This document shows, one piece after another, positions 1-9,494 of a DNA stretch of 34,645 nucleotides. The stretch is from NCBI GenBank assembly GCA_029261595.1, contig JAJDAZ010000052.1, forward strand, positions 1 through 34,645, given 5' to 3'. The notes beneath the pieces are model-generated. The model made no database searches. It was not told the DNA's origin and was given only the letters and a program-made list of their open reading frames with translations. The position numbers and the translations under genes were made by a program. This stretch comes from Nitrospinaceae bacterium. GTDB taxonomy: Bacteria > Nitrospinota > Nitrospinia > Nitrospinales > VA-1. Every line of letters begins with the position of its first letter. Within the stretch, counting starts at the first letter, position 1.

Positions 1-16
1 GACCGAAAGGACGCGC

Positions 17-763
17 ATGTCGGTTTTGGAAGATAAATTCTCTAAGAAATTTGAAGAAGTCGCTGGCAAGCCCAAAAACCGCGGGGCCTATTATCAGGAA
101 GACGCCGTTGAAAAAGGCATGGCCCTGGTGGAGTCCAAATACAAGGACATGAAGCTCTACTGGCTTGTGGATACCGAGGAAGACCGGGTCTACAGCGCCA
201 AGTTTTTCGCTTATGGCGGCAAAGTCTCGATCGCGGTCGGAGAGACCTTGTGTTCCCTGGTGAAAGGGTTGACCATTCAGGAGGCTTGTTCCCTTCAGGG
301 AAGCGATGTCGAGAATCACCTCCGGGACGAACCGGAAGTGCCTGCGGTGCCGGAATCCAAAATGTTTGCGTTTGGCGCGGTGGAAGAATTGTTGAAGATC
401 ATCAGGGACGATTACACGGGGGCCAAAGCGTTGGCACTGGCAAACGCCGCCGCTAAAAAACAGGACAAACCCAAAAAATCACTCGCTGAATTGTCGATGG
501 CCGAGCAGGCCTGGATGGGGTTGAGCGTTGAAGATCAGAAAACCCAGGTCAATCTGGTGCTCGATGAAAAAATCCGCCCTGCTTTAATGGCCGATGGCGG
601 AAATGTCGAGGTTCTGGACGTGGTGGATGGCGAAAAAATAATGATCCAGTACCAGGGAGCCTGCGGAAGTTGCGGCTCCTCGCTTGGCGCCACGCTTTCT
701 TTTATGGAACAGGCTTTGCGCAGTGAGATTTATAACGAGCTCATTGTTGTTCCCAATATGTAG
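17..763 (+). CDS. NifU/Nfu-like Fe-S protein with degenerate IscU-like domain
   Basis: First gene of the SUF operon, 248 aa, with AAAGGA six bases before the ATG. Two parts are visible. Residues about 45-145 align by eye with the IscU/NifU-N scaffold fold (AKFFAYGG where IscU has FKTFGCG, then VKGLTIQEA, then a helix like IscU AEDAIKAAIADY). The IscU cluster cysteines are absent: the FGCG position is YGG and the HCS position is MFAFG. Residues about 178-245 are an Nfu domain (MADGGNVEVLDV) with an intact CxxC, C216 and C219, which in this family binds a bridging [4Fe-4S] cluster between two subunits. I infer a cluster carrier or assembly partner rather than a scaffold, since sufU supplies intact scaffold-type cysteines in the same operon. 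The promoter would lie outside the window. Confidence 0.85.
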   Translation: MSVLEDKFSKKFEEVAGKPKNRGAYYQEDAVEKGMALVESKYKDMKLYWLVDTEEDRVYSAKFFAYGGKVSIAVGETLCSLVKGLTIQEACSLQGSDVENHLRDEPEVPAVPESKMFAFGAVEELLKIIRDDYTGAKALALANAAAKKQDKPKKSLAELSMAEQAWMGLSVEDQKTQVNLVLDEKIRPALMADGGNVEVLDVVDGEKIMIQYQGACGSCGSSLGATLSFMEQALRSEIYNELIVVPNM

Positions 764-793
764 TTCCAAATTCCTATACGGAGTTCTTTTATA

Positions 794-2245
<1,452 letters not shown>

Positions 2246-2446
2246 TTCCCACAAGTGGGTTTCATACCCCGTAGCTTGATACGGCGTTTAAATGAAAATC
2301 TTTGTCGGATACCCTGTCCCCTTGCGGCAGCGTCAGTTGTTTGCGGAAATTTTCCGGTTAACCAACGATAAAGTTTGCTCTCAATTCCCCGTTGCTTTTG
2401 ATGGGGATTGTTTGTTTTAAAAACATGAAGATAGAGGTAAAACTGA
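2246..2446 (+). other. sufB-sufC intergenic spacer
   Basis: A 201-bp gap inside an otherwise tightly packed operon. It holds a small inverted repeat CCCACAAGTGGG (2248-2259) followed by TTT. This is too short to call a terminator, but it could be an mRNA-processing or partial attenuation site. No ORF or convincing promoter was seen. A weak AGAGGT ribosome site precedes the sufC ATG. Confidence 0.3.
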
Positions 2447-3193
2447 ATGCTTGAGGTTAAAGATCTACGGGCCGGATTCGAAGGCTCTGAAATAATAAAA
2501 GGAATCTCCCTTTCAATAAAAGCAGGAGAAGTCCATGCCATCATGGGACCCAACGGGTCCGGGAAAAGCACGCTGGCTAAAGTATTGGCCGGGCATCCCT
2601 CTTACGAGGTGACGGGCGGTGAAGTGATTTATAATGGAGAGAACCTTCTGGAGATCGAGCCTGAACAACGGGCCTTGAAGGGAATATTTATGGGGTTTCA
2701 ATATCCCGTGGAAATTCCCGGCGTGAACAACGCGGAATTTTTGCGCATGGCCTACAACGCCAGGCAAATTAATGAAGGCAAAGAAGAACTCGATCCTCTC
2801 GATTTTGACGACATCCTCACGGAAAAAATGAAGATGTTGAGCATGGAGAAAAAGTACCGCGAACGCAACCTGAACGATGGATTTTCCGGCGGCGAGAAAA
2901 AGAAAAACGAAATCCTGCAGATGGCCATCCTGCAACCCAAACTCGCTGTGTTGGATGAAACCGATTCGGGGCTTGATATCGACGCTTTGCGCGTGGTGTC
3001 GGACGGGGTGAACAAAATTAAAAGTGCGGACAACGCGCTCATTCTGATCACCCATTATCAAAGGTTGCTGGAATACATCCAGCCGGATTACGTGCATGTG
3101 CTGAGTCAGGGAATCATCGTCAAGTCGGGTGAGAAAGATCTGGCTCTGGAGCTGGAAGCCCAGGGTTACGACTGGCTCACTCCCACGAATTAG
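2447..3193 (+). CDS. sufC: SufC, Fe-S assembly ATPase
   Basis: 248 aa, the usual SufC length. It is a soluble ABC-type ATPase that drives conformational change in SufBC2D. Walker A is GPNGSGKST (residues 34-42). The Q-loop region GFQYPVEIPGV is characteristic of SufC. The signature is FSGGEKKKNE (from residue 146) and Walker B is LAVLDE with D170 and E171. The D-loop SGLDIDAL and switch His in ITHYQR follow. The C-terminus (GEKDLALELEAQGYDW) also matches the family. Only 8 bp separate it from sufD. Confidence 0.98.
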   Translation: MLEVKDLRAGFEGSEIIKGISLSIKAGEVHAIMGPNGSGKSTLAKVLAGHPSYEVTGGEVIYNGENLLEIEPEQRALKGIFMGFQYPVEIPGVNNAEFLRMAYNARQINEGKEELDPLDFDDILTEKMKMLSMEKKYRERNLNDGFSGGEKKKNEILQMAILQPKLAVLDETDSGLDIDALRVVSDGVNKIKSADNALILITHYQRLLEYIQPDYVHVLSQGIIVKSGEKDLALELEAQGYDWLTPTN

Positions 3194-3201
3194 GAGGGGG
3201 C

Positions 3202-4518
3202 ATGACGACGACACTTGTGGATGCAAGCGATCAGGCGGAATCTGCCCTTCTGAATCTGCATAAAAAGTTTATGAGCGGGAACCGTCCTCCGGAGGCTCTT
3301 GTTCCGCTCAACGAAGCCGCGATTCAGCGCTTCGAACTTTTAAAATTCCCGCATAGAAAGCATGAAATGTACACCTTCGTGAACACGAAGGAATTGGTTT
3401 CGACCGTGTTTAATTTGCCGGGCGAGACGGTGGTTTCCAAAGACTTCATCAAAAGCCATGTCTATCCGGAATGTGAATCGAGTTATCTGGTCGTGGTCGA
3501 TGGAATATTAAATGAAGACCTTTCCGATAATTCCGCAATTCAATCCTCCATCAATCTGGTTCCGCTGAAAGACGCGGTGGACCAGCCGGAAATCAAAGAG
3601 TATCTGGCCGATACGATTGAAAAGGAGAACGATGTTTTTTCTGCGATCAACACCGCGTTTATCAGCCAGGGGACGTTGATCGATGTTGCGGCGAAAAAGC
3701 AAGTTGAAGCTCCGTTGCAAATTCTTCATGTCTCGACAGGGTCCGCCTCCGGGAATGTGACCTCACATCCGAGAATTCTTGTCAGGTTGGGCGAGTTGGC
3801 GGAATTTAAAATGATCGTCAAATACGTCGGCGTTCAGGGAAATTATTTTGTCAATTCGGTGATGGACATTCTGGTGGGCGAGCAGGCGGGCGTCACTTTT
3901 TCCCAGGTGCAGGAAGACGCAACAGATGCCTGGCACTATTCCAAAACACGTGTTCAGCAGGGGCGCAACAGCCGAGTCAAGGCGGTCAACGCGTTTTTTG
4001 GAAATAAAATAACCCGTCATCATTTTGAAGCGCACTTGAAGGATGTGGGGGCAGAGTTGTTGTTGAACAGCGTGAGCATTTTGAACGATGCCGAACAGGT
4101 GCATCATTTTGTACGCATTCACCATGAAGCGCCGCACACCAACAGCACGCAGAACTTTAAAAATATCGTCAACGACAAAAGCCGGTCCAGTGTGGATGGA
4201 ACCGTCATCGTTAATCAGGGCGCCCAGCAAATCTTTTCCGATCAGCTCATCAACAATCTCATGCTTTCCGATAACGCCCATGCGGACAACAAACCCAATT
4301 TGATGATTTTTGCGGATGATGTCAAGTGCACGCACGGCGCGACGGTGGGCCAACTCGATGAAAATCAGTTGTTCTATCTGAAGACCCGGGGGCTTTCGGA
4401 AAAAGTGGCAAAGGAATTGCTGACCAAAAGTTTTGCTGAAAGCATCGTCCAGACCATCGATTTCCCTGGAGTTGTGGATTACCTTGAAAACACTCTTTTG
4501 AAGAAACTGGAGGCCTGA
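3202..4518 (+). CDS. sufD: SufD, Fe-S cluster assembly subunit
   Basis: 438 aa SufB/SufD-family protein in the sufD position after sufC. SufD pairs with SufB in the scaffold complex and is linked to iron entry. The beta-helix core carries the family blocks VNAFFGNKITRHH, DGTVIVNQGAQQIFSDQL and DDVKCTHGATVGQLDE. H378 of the last block matches the conserved SufD histidine at the SufB interface. The N-terminal part (GNRPPEALVPLNEAAIQRF, FPHRKHEMYTF) matches the SufD helical region. It has a strong AGGAGG site six bases before the ATG, and its stop lies one base before the sufS ATG. Confidence 0.96.
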   Translation: MTTTLVDASDQAESALLNLHKKFMSGNRPPEALVPLNEAAIQRFELLKFPHRKHEMYTFVNTKELVSTVFNLPGETVVSKDFIKSHVYPECESSYLVVVDGILNEDLSDNSAIQSSINLVPLKDAVDQPEIKEYLADTIEKENDVFSAINTAFISQGTLIDVAAKKQVEAPLQILHVSTGSASGNVTSHPRILVRLGELAEFKMIVKYVGVQGNYFVNSVMDILVGEQAGVTFSQVQEDATDAWHYSKTRVQQGRNSRVKAVNAFFGNKITRHHFEAHLKDVGAELLLNSVSILNDAEQVHHFVRIHHEAPHTNSTQNFKNIVNDKSRSSVDGTVIVNQGAQQIFSDQLINNLMLSDNAHADNKPNLMIFADDVKCTHGATVGQLDENQLFYLKTRGLSEKVAKELLTKSFAESIVQTIDFPGVVDYLENTLLKKLEA

Positions 4519-4519
4519 C

Positions 4520-5773
4520 ATGCTTGATTCGAATACGGGTTTGTCAGACAAGTCCGCGATTGACATAGAAAAAATTCGCCGGGACTTTCCCGTTTTATCG
4601 CAAACGGTCCATGGCAAACCTCTGGTCTATCTGGACAATGGCGCAACCACTCACAAGCCCCAATGCGTGATCGAAAGGGTGCGGAAGTTCGACGCCGAGG
4701 AATACGGAACGGTCCGACGCGGTTCTTATAAAATGAGCGAGCAGGCGACCCTGCGTTATGAAGAAGCGCGGCAAAAGGTGGCGGAATTTTTCGGCACGCC
4801 CGACCGTAAGGAAATCGTCTTCACCAGCGGAACCACGCAGGCGATCAATCTGGTCGCTTACAGTTACGGAAGAAAATTTGTCAATTCAGGCGATGAGATC
4901 ATCATTTCCAATATCGAGCACCACGCCAACACGGTTCCCTGGCAGGTTTTGTGCGAGGAAAAAGGCGCGAAACTCAAGGTCATTCCGGTCAACGACGACG
5001 GCGAACTGGTCATGGAGGAATACGAGAAACTGTTGAGCGATAAAACCCGGATTGTTGCCGTGAATCATATTTCCAACGCCCTGGGCACGATCAACCCGGT
5101 CAAGGAGATTATCAGGAAGGGACATGAAGCGGGAGCCAAAGTATTGATCGACGGAGCGCAAAGTTCACCGCACATGAAGGTCGACGTGAAGGATCTCGAT
5201 TGTGATTTTTATACCTTCTCCGGGCACAAGATGTACGCCCCCAGCGGAATCGGCGGATTGTACGGAAAAATGGATGTCTGGGAATCAATGGTGCCTTATG
5301 TGACCGGCGGGGATATGATCATGCAGGTCACGCTGGAGAAAACCACCTACGCCAAACCGCCGGCCCGGTTCGAAGCGGGAACGCCTCCCATCACGCAGGT
5401 GATTGGCATGGGAGCCGCCATCGATTACATCACCGGAATCGGGATGGACAATATTTTCGAATACGAAACAAGTCTGCTGGAATATGGCACCGGGTTGCTG
5501 CAGGAAATCGACGGGCTTCGGATCATCGGCAACGCCAAAGAAAAAGCCAGTATCATTTCCTTTGTGTTGGATGCGGCCCATCCGCACGATGTGGGGTCGA
5601 TGCTCGATCAGGACGGCATCGCGGTCCGTGGGGGGCATCATTGCGCCCAGCCCACGATGATCCGCTTTGGTGTGCCGGCGACCACGCGAGCCTCCATGAC
5701 GTTTTATAATAAACATGAAGAACTGGATGTGTTGGCTGAAAGTATTCGAAAAGTTATTAAATTATTTTCGTGA
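4520..5773 (+). CDS. sufS: SufS, cysteine desulfurase (group II)
   Basis: 417 aa PLP enzyme that takes sulfur from L-cysteine as a Cys persulfide and releases alanine. The PLP lysine is K237 in FSGHKMYAPSGIG. N-terminal VYLDNGATTHKP, NIEHHANTVPW, DGAQSSPH and the C-terminal RGGHHCAQP with catalytic C375 all fit group II SufS/CsdA. There is a short extension before DFPVLSQTV. GGAGG overlaps the end of sufD, so translation is probably coupled. The sulfur acceptor in this operon should be SufU, since no sufE is present here. Confidence 0.97.
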   Translation: MLDSNTGLSDKSAIDIEKIRRDFPVLSQTVHGKPLVYLDNGATTHKPQCVIERVRKFDAEEYGTVRRGSYKMSEQATLRYEEARQKVAEFFGTPDRKEIVFTSGTTQAINLVAYSYGRKFVNSGDEIIISNIEHHANTVPWQVLCEEKGAKLKVIPVNDDGELVMEEYEKLLSDKTRIVAVNHISNALGTINPVKEIIRKGHEAGAKVLIDGAQSSPHMKVDVKDLDCDFYTFSGHKMYAPSGIGGLYGKMDVWESMVPYVTGGDMIMQVTLEKTTYAKPPARFEAGTPPITQVIGMGAAIDYITGIGMDNIFEYETSLLEYGTGLLQEIDGLRIIGNAKEKASIISFVLDAAHPHDVGSMLDQDGIAVRGGHHCAQPTMIRFGVPATTRASMTFYNKHEELDVLAESIRKVIKLFS

Positions 5774-5799
5774 TTGTTCGCTGAAGGGGTAAAAGTTAA

Positions 5800-6258
5800 A
5801 TGTCTTACGACAACGAGTTGTACCAGCAAGTCATTCTGGACCACAATCGCAATCCTAAAAATTTCCGTGAAATCAAAAACGCGACCCACCATTGCCACGG
5901 GATAAATCCCCTGTGCGGCGATGATATGACGGTCTATATGGATGTGGATTCCGAGCAGGGCGTCATTCGGGATATCAGTTTTGTCGGCACCGGATGCGCG
6001 ATCTCCAAAGCCAGTTCTTCCTTAATGACGGCTTACTTGAAGGGCAAGACGCTGGATGAAACCAGAATCATTTTTGATGAATTTCATAAAATGGTATTGG
6101 GTGAAATGGACCCGGAAAAACAGGAGCATCATCTGGGAAAATTGAAACTGTTTAGAGGAATCAGGGAATATCCTTCCAGAACCAAATGCGCGAGTCTCGC
6201 CTGGCACACGATGATCGGTGCTTTGGATAAAAAATCGGAGGAAATCAGTACGGAATAA
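5800..6258 (+). CDS. sufU: SufU, sulfur acceptor/Zn protein for SufS
   Basis: 152 aa IscU-fold protein of the SufU branch. Three conserved cysteines are present, C39 (NPLCGDD), C66 (GTGCAIS) and C130 (RTKCASLAWHT), with D41 next to the first. SufU of Gram-positive bacteria binds zinc with these ligands and accepts the SufS persulfide. The insert between C66 and C130 and the ending CASLAWHT are typical of SufU rather than IscU. It lies 26 bp after sufS with AAGGGG upstream. The desulfurase and acceptor are therefore of the SufS-SufU type. Confidence 0.95.
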   Translation: MSYDNELYQQVILDHNRNPKNFREIKNATHHCHGINPLCGDDMTVYMDVDSEQGVIRDISFVGTGCAISKASSSLMTAYLKGKTLDETRIIFDEFHKMVLGEMDPEKQEHHLGKLKLFRGIREYPSRTKCASLAWHTMIGALDKKSEEISTE

Positions 6259-6306
6259 ACCCTGCCAGCAAGGATCTCTCTTATATACTCTCAATCAGGT
6301 CCAGTT

Positions 6307-7359
6307 ATGGCCCTCGAAACTTTTCAAAGTAAGCTTGATATTTCTACCCGCCCGGGAGACCTGGTCAAAAAACTTTCCGACGATACCCTGATCTGCACCG
6401 CCTGCGGCCACCTTTGTAAATTACGTCCCGGTCAGCGGGGAATATGCAAAGTCCGGTTCAACGAGGGCGGTGTTCTTCGCGTTCCTTTTAATTATGCCGC
6501 TGGCGTTCATAACGACCCGATCGAGAAGAAACCTTTTTTTCACGCATTGCCCGGCAGTCTGGCCATGAGTTTTGGAATGCTGGGGTGTGATTTTCATTGC
6601 GCCTATTGCCAGAACTGGTTCACCTCGCAAACCCTGAGAGACGACGCCTCCACACAAAACTTCACCTCCATCACCGCCGGTGAACTATGTGACCTTGCCC
6701 AACGGCATGGCGCAAGGACGATAGTTTCTACTTACAACGAGCCGTTGATCACCAGTGAGTGGGCGGTCGAGGTTTTTAAGGAAGCCCGCGCCCGCGGGTT
6801 GCTGACGGGGTACGTGTCCAACGGGCATGGGACACCAGAGGTATTGGCCTATATTGAACCCTGGATCGACCTGTATAAAATCGACCTGAAATCCTTTTCC
6901 GCGAAAAACTATCGGCGGCTGGGCGGCAATCTCGATAAAGTGTTGGAGACCATTCGCCAGGTCCATGCGATGGGATTCTGGACCGAGATCGTGACCCTGG
7001 TGGTTCCCGGTTATAATGACACTGATGAAGAACTGGTTCAAATGGCCGAATTTATCGCGGACGTCTCGGTGGATATTCCCTGGCATGTGACGGGGTTTTT
7101 CCCAACTTACAAGATGAACGACCGGGGGTCGACTCCTTCCAAAACGTTACTGCGGGCAAGGCAGCTTGGATTGGACTCCGGCTTGAAGTTTGTGTATTCC
7201 GGCAACCGCGCAGGTCAGGTGGATAACACGGAAAATACCTTTTGCCCAAAATGCGGCGGGGTTGTCATTGAGCGGCACGGACATCGGGTTCTATATAATA
7301 GGATGGATAACGGAGCCTGCCCTGAATGCTGTGAGGCTATTCCAGGAAGGTGGGAATAG
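6307..7359 (+). CDS. amrS: AmmeMemoRadiSam-type radical SAM protein
   Basis: 350 aa. The radical SAM CxxxCxxC motif is C94, C98 and C101 in GCDFHCAYCQNW. An N-terminal cysteine-rich segment (CTACGHLC plus GICKVR, C30, C33, C37, C47) precedes it. A C-terminal zinc-finger-like tail has CPKCGG and CPECC. This three-part layout, with VSTYNEP, YVSNGHGTPE, DLYKIDLKSF and VTGFFPTYKMNDR, matches the family named after the AMMECR1-Memo-radical SAM cluster, whose reaction is unknown to me. It starts 48 bp after sufU with a weak ribosome site and may be read with the SUF genes. No Memo or AMMECR1 gene is in the window. Confidence 0.85.
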   Translation: MALETFQSKLDISTRPGDLVKKLSDDTLICTACGHLCKLRPGQRGICKVRFNEGGVLRVPFNYAAGVHNDPIEKKPFFHALPGSLAMSFGMLGCDFHCAYCQNWFTSQTLRDDASTQNFTSITAGELCDLAQRHGARTIVSTYNEPLITSEWAVEVFKEARARGLLTGYVSNGHGTPEVLAYIEPWIDLYKIDLKSFSAKNYRRLGGNLDKVLETIRQVHAMGFWTEIVTLVVPGYNDTDEELVQMAEFIADVSVDIPWHVTGFFPTYKMNDRGSTPSKTLLRARQLGLDSGLKFVYSGNRAGQVDNTENTFCPKCGGVVIERHGHRVLYNRMDNGACPECCEAIPGRWE

Positions 7360-7416
7360 AATGACTTTCGGATAATCATAGTATTTTGAATAGGCGATAT
7401 TTAAGGAGAAACCCCA

Positions 7417-7839
7417 TTGTTTAAAGGAAGCTGTTGTTGTGGAGACGTGACGTATGAAATCATAGGCGAACCAGTTATCGGCGCTCATTGTCATTGTATT
7501 GATTGCCAAAAGAGAAGTGGGGCAGGGCACACAACAGGTGCGATGTTTTTGGAAGAAAATTTTAAAATTAAAGGCACCCTTTCTAAATACGATCAAATTA
7601 CAGACGGTGGGAAAAAGACCACTCATTTTTTTTGCACTAATTGTGGGAGTCAGCTGTTCGGGAAGAATGCAGTGACGGTTGGATTTATGACCGTATCTGC
7701 TGGAACATTGGAAGATCCTAATTTAATCGAACCACAAGTTGCGGTTTTTGCTAAATTTAAAAACCATTGGGATATGATGGACAGTTCGTTGGAAACTTTT
7801 GAAGGCATGCCCGATTGGAAACCGAAGCTCGGTGTCTGA
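7417..7839 (+). CDS. GFA-family (CENP-V/GFA) zinc protein
   Basis: 140 aa with a TTG start, supported by AAGGAG eight bases upstream and no better in-frame ATG. It has the glutathione-dependent formaldehyde-activating fold pattern: KGSCCCGDVTYE (C6-C8), HCHCIDCQK (C25, C27, C30) and FFCTNCGSQL (C73, C76), which in the family bind structural and catalytic zinc. FKNHWDMMDSSLETFEGMP is the usual C-terminal block. Most members have no proven substrate, so a formaldehyde role is only the family label. The gene is visibly more AT-rich in codon choice than the SUF genes. Confidence 0.85.
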   Translation: MFKGSCCCGDVTYEIIGEPVIGAHCHCIDCQKRSGAGHTTGAMFLEENFKIKGTLSKYDQITDGGKKTTHFFCTNCGSQLFGKNAVTVGFMTVSAGTLEDPNLIEPQVAVFAKFKNHWDMMDSSLETFEGMPDWKPKLGV

Positions 7840-7971
7840 ACCAAGAAAATTCCAGATCAGTTCGCCAAATCATGTGAGTAAATTTTGGTAGAGGGATATC
7901 GACGCCCTATTGGGATCTTTACTGGACAATCATCAATTCTCCAAAAGTTTCCTGGATTCAATGGAGCCAAA

Positions 7972-8640
7972 ATGAATAATACTCAAATCAGCGGATGGAT
8001 GGTTTTGCTTTTTTTAATGGCCGCAATATTATTTGCCGGAGCGCCGTTTGAAGCCGCGGCGGCGCCGGGAAAAAAGAAACCCGCCGTTTCAAAAAATGAA
8101 GGAGTGGTGGAAGGGTTTCGATCTGCCCGTTTTGGCATGACGGAGAAAGAGGTTTATAAAGCCATTTATAAAGACTTTCGCGTATCGAAAAAAAATGTCG
8201 AACGGCAGGTTCACCCAACCGAACAAACCGTCAATCTTGGAATCCTGCTGGACAACCTTCTTCCTAAGTCCGGTCCTGCGCGGGCTTATTATGTTTTTGG
8301 CTACAAGTCCCGGCGGTTGATTCAGGTGAATATCATCTGGGGCAGGCCTGTTGTGGTGAAGCCCGATGCCGAGCGGGTGGTGCGCCTGGCCAATCAACTC
8401 CGGGAGCATTTTTCCGCACAGGTTTATAGAAAAGAGGGATTGACGGTGAATCAGTCTCTAGGAGAAGACACAATCCTGGTCTTTCGTGGAACCGACAAAA
8501 AAGGGCGAATGGTTCTTCTTTTGTTAGCCAACCCGCAAAGGCCGGGTTTCCCCGCCAATCAGGACATCGTTCTCAAACTATCATATATTCAGCAACCGGA
8601 AAATCCGGATATTTTTAAAATCGGGAAGAAAGAGTTTTAG
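7972..8640 (+). CDS. exported protein of unknown function
   Basis: The frame is open from a TTG at 7885, but ATG 7972 has GGAG five bases before it and opens a signal peptide: a basic/polar start, then WMVLLFLMAAILFAG and an AAAA cleavage region. That gives 222 aa. The mature part begins with a Lys-rich stretch, then EGFRSARFGMTEKEVYKAI, a helix-turn segment seen in several uncharacterised secreted proteins where FGMT starts the domain. Alternating hydrophobic stretches follow (RRLIQVNIIWG, MVLLLLANPQ), suggesting a beta-rich fold. There are no cysteines for haem or metal. I do not recognise a function; it is most likely periplasmic. Confidence 0.75.
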   Translation: MNNTQISGWMVLLFLMAAILFAGAPFEAAAAPGKKKPAVSKNEGVVEGFRSARFGMTEKEVYKAIYKDFRVSKKNVERQVHPTEQTVNLGILLDNLLPKSGPARAYYVFGYKSRRLIQVNIIWGRPVVVKPDAERVVRLANQLREHFSAQVYRKEGLTVNQSLGEDTILVFRGTDKKGRMVLLLLANPQRPGFPANQDIVLKLSYIQQPENPDIFKIGKKEF

Positions 8641-8757
8641 GCGTTTTCCTTTAATTTCCCCCGTCCGAAATATTAATCGCTTGATGTCTGGAAACCGGGC
8701 GATTAGAATCTCAGGGAATTCCTTTAACTCAGACGTCATTTTTCCAAGGAGAGAAAA

Positions 8758-9228
8758 TTGAAAAATAAAATCCAGGTCGGGAAAGCCCTGGGCCGTGTCC
8801 CCAGTGGTTTGTATGTGATCACAGCAAAGTGTGACGATAAGGAAGACGCGGTTCTTGCCAGCTGGGTCAATCAGTGTTCTTTCGACCCACCCGCGGTTTC
8901 CATTGTGCTGGGCACTGTCCGGTCGGCTCGTTTGTTGGTGGAGGGGTCGAACGCGTTCACCATCAACGTGCTGGGAAAGGACGACAATGCCCTTCTCAAA
9001 CATTTCAGCAGACCGCCTGAAGACGATATGTTCAAAGGCGTCAAAACCAAACGGGGGGCGCACGGCATCCGGGTGTTGAGCGACGCCGTCTCCTATCTGG
9101 AATGCGAAGTCGTCAATTCCGTTTTTTCAGGCGACCATGTTATCTATATCGGGGAAATCGTCGGCGGCAAAATGCTCAAGGGGGGCGATCCCTATATTCA
9201 CACTAGGAGCAGCGGATTCAATTATTGA
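8758..9228 (+). CDS. flavin reductase-like FMN-binding protein
   Basis: 156 aa, TTG start with AAGGAG seven bases upstream. It matches the flavin reductase-like split-barrel family: GRVPSGLYVITAK at the start, ASWVNQCSFDPPAVSIVLG (typical xxxSWxxQxSFxPPxV pattern), FTINVLGKDD and HVIYIGEIVGG. Members bind FMN and reduce flavin or act as small flavoproteins such as rubredoxin/diflavin partners. No partner gene is adjacent. Its last seven bases overlap the convergent small membrane-protein gene. Confidence 0.88.
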   Translation: MKNKIQVGKALGRVPSGLYVITAKCDDKEDAVLASWVNQCSFDPPAVSIVLGTVRSARLLVEGSNAFTINVLGKDDNALLKHFSRPPEDDMFKGVKTKRGAHGIRVLSDAVSYLECEVVNSVFSGDHVIYIGEIVGGKMLKGGDPYIHTRSSGFNY

Positions 9229-9491
9229 TCCAGTCCCAGCATGAGCAGTAAATCGGTGCGGGTGACCACCAGGTAGGCGAGCATGCATAAAAAGGCGATG
9301 ATGGATACGATGAAAATGGCCAGTTTGATCAGGCGCTTCGGGTCGGTGTGGTAATATTCCTTGACGTCCTCGGCAAAACTTTCTATGACACTTTCGTCCG
9401 GGTGCTTTTTGTAAGACTTGTCGATCGCATCCCGTCCGTAAATGATGCCGAAGATGATCGCGATGATCATTATTTCAATGGCGCCGATCAT
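9222..9491 (-). CDS. small two-helix membrane protein
   Basis: 89 aa. Two hydrophobic helices are visible, at residues about 3-20 (IGAIEIMIIAIIFGIIYG) and about 55-77 (LAIFIVSIIAFLCMLAYLVV). A charged middle (DAIDKSYKKHPDESVIESF) separates them. The ATG lies three bases after the stop of the upstream fusion gene, so the two are almost certainly co-transcribed and translationally coupled. No known family recognised. It may anchor or assist the exported upstream protein, which is inference from position only. Confidence 0.72.
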   Translation of the reverse strand: MIGAIEIMIIAIIFGIIYGRDAIDKSYKKHPDESVIESFAEDVKEYYHTDPKRLIKLAIFIVSIIAFLCMLAYLVVTRTDLLLMLGLDQ

Positions 9492-9494
9492 GAG

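Noticed and set aside
8674..8705. TAATCGC...GCGATTA inverted repeat as a terminator after 8640
   Set aside because: The stem has an 18-base loop and no T-run follows.
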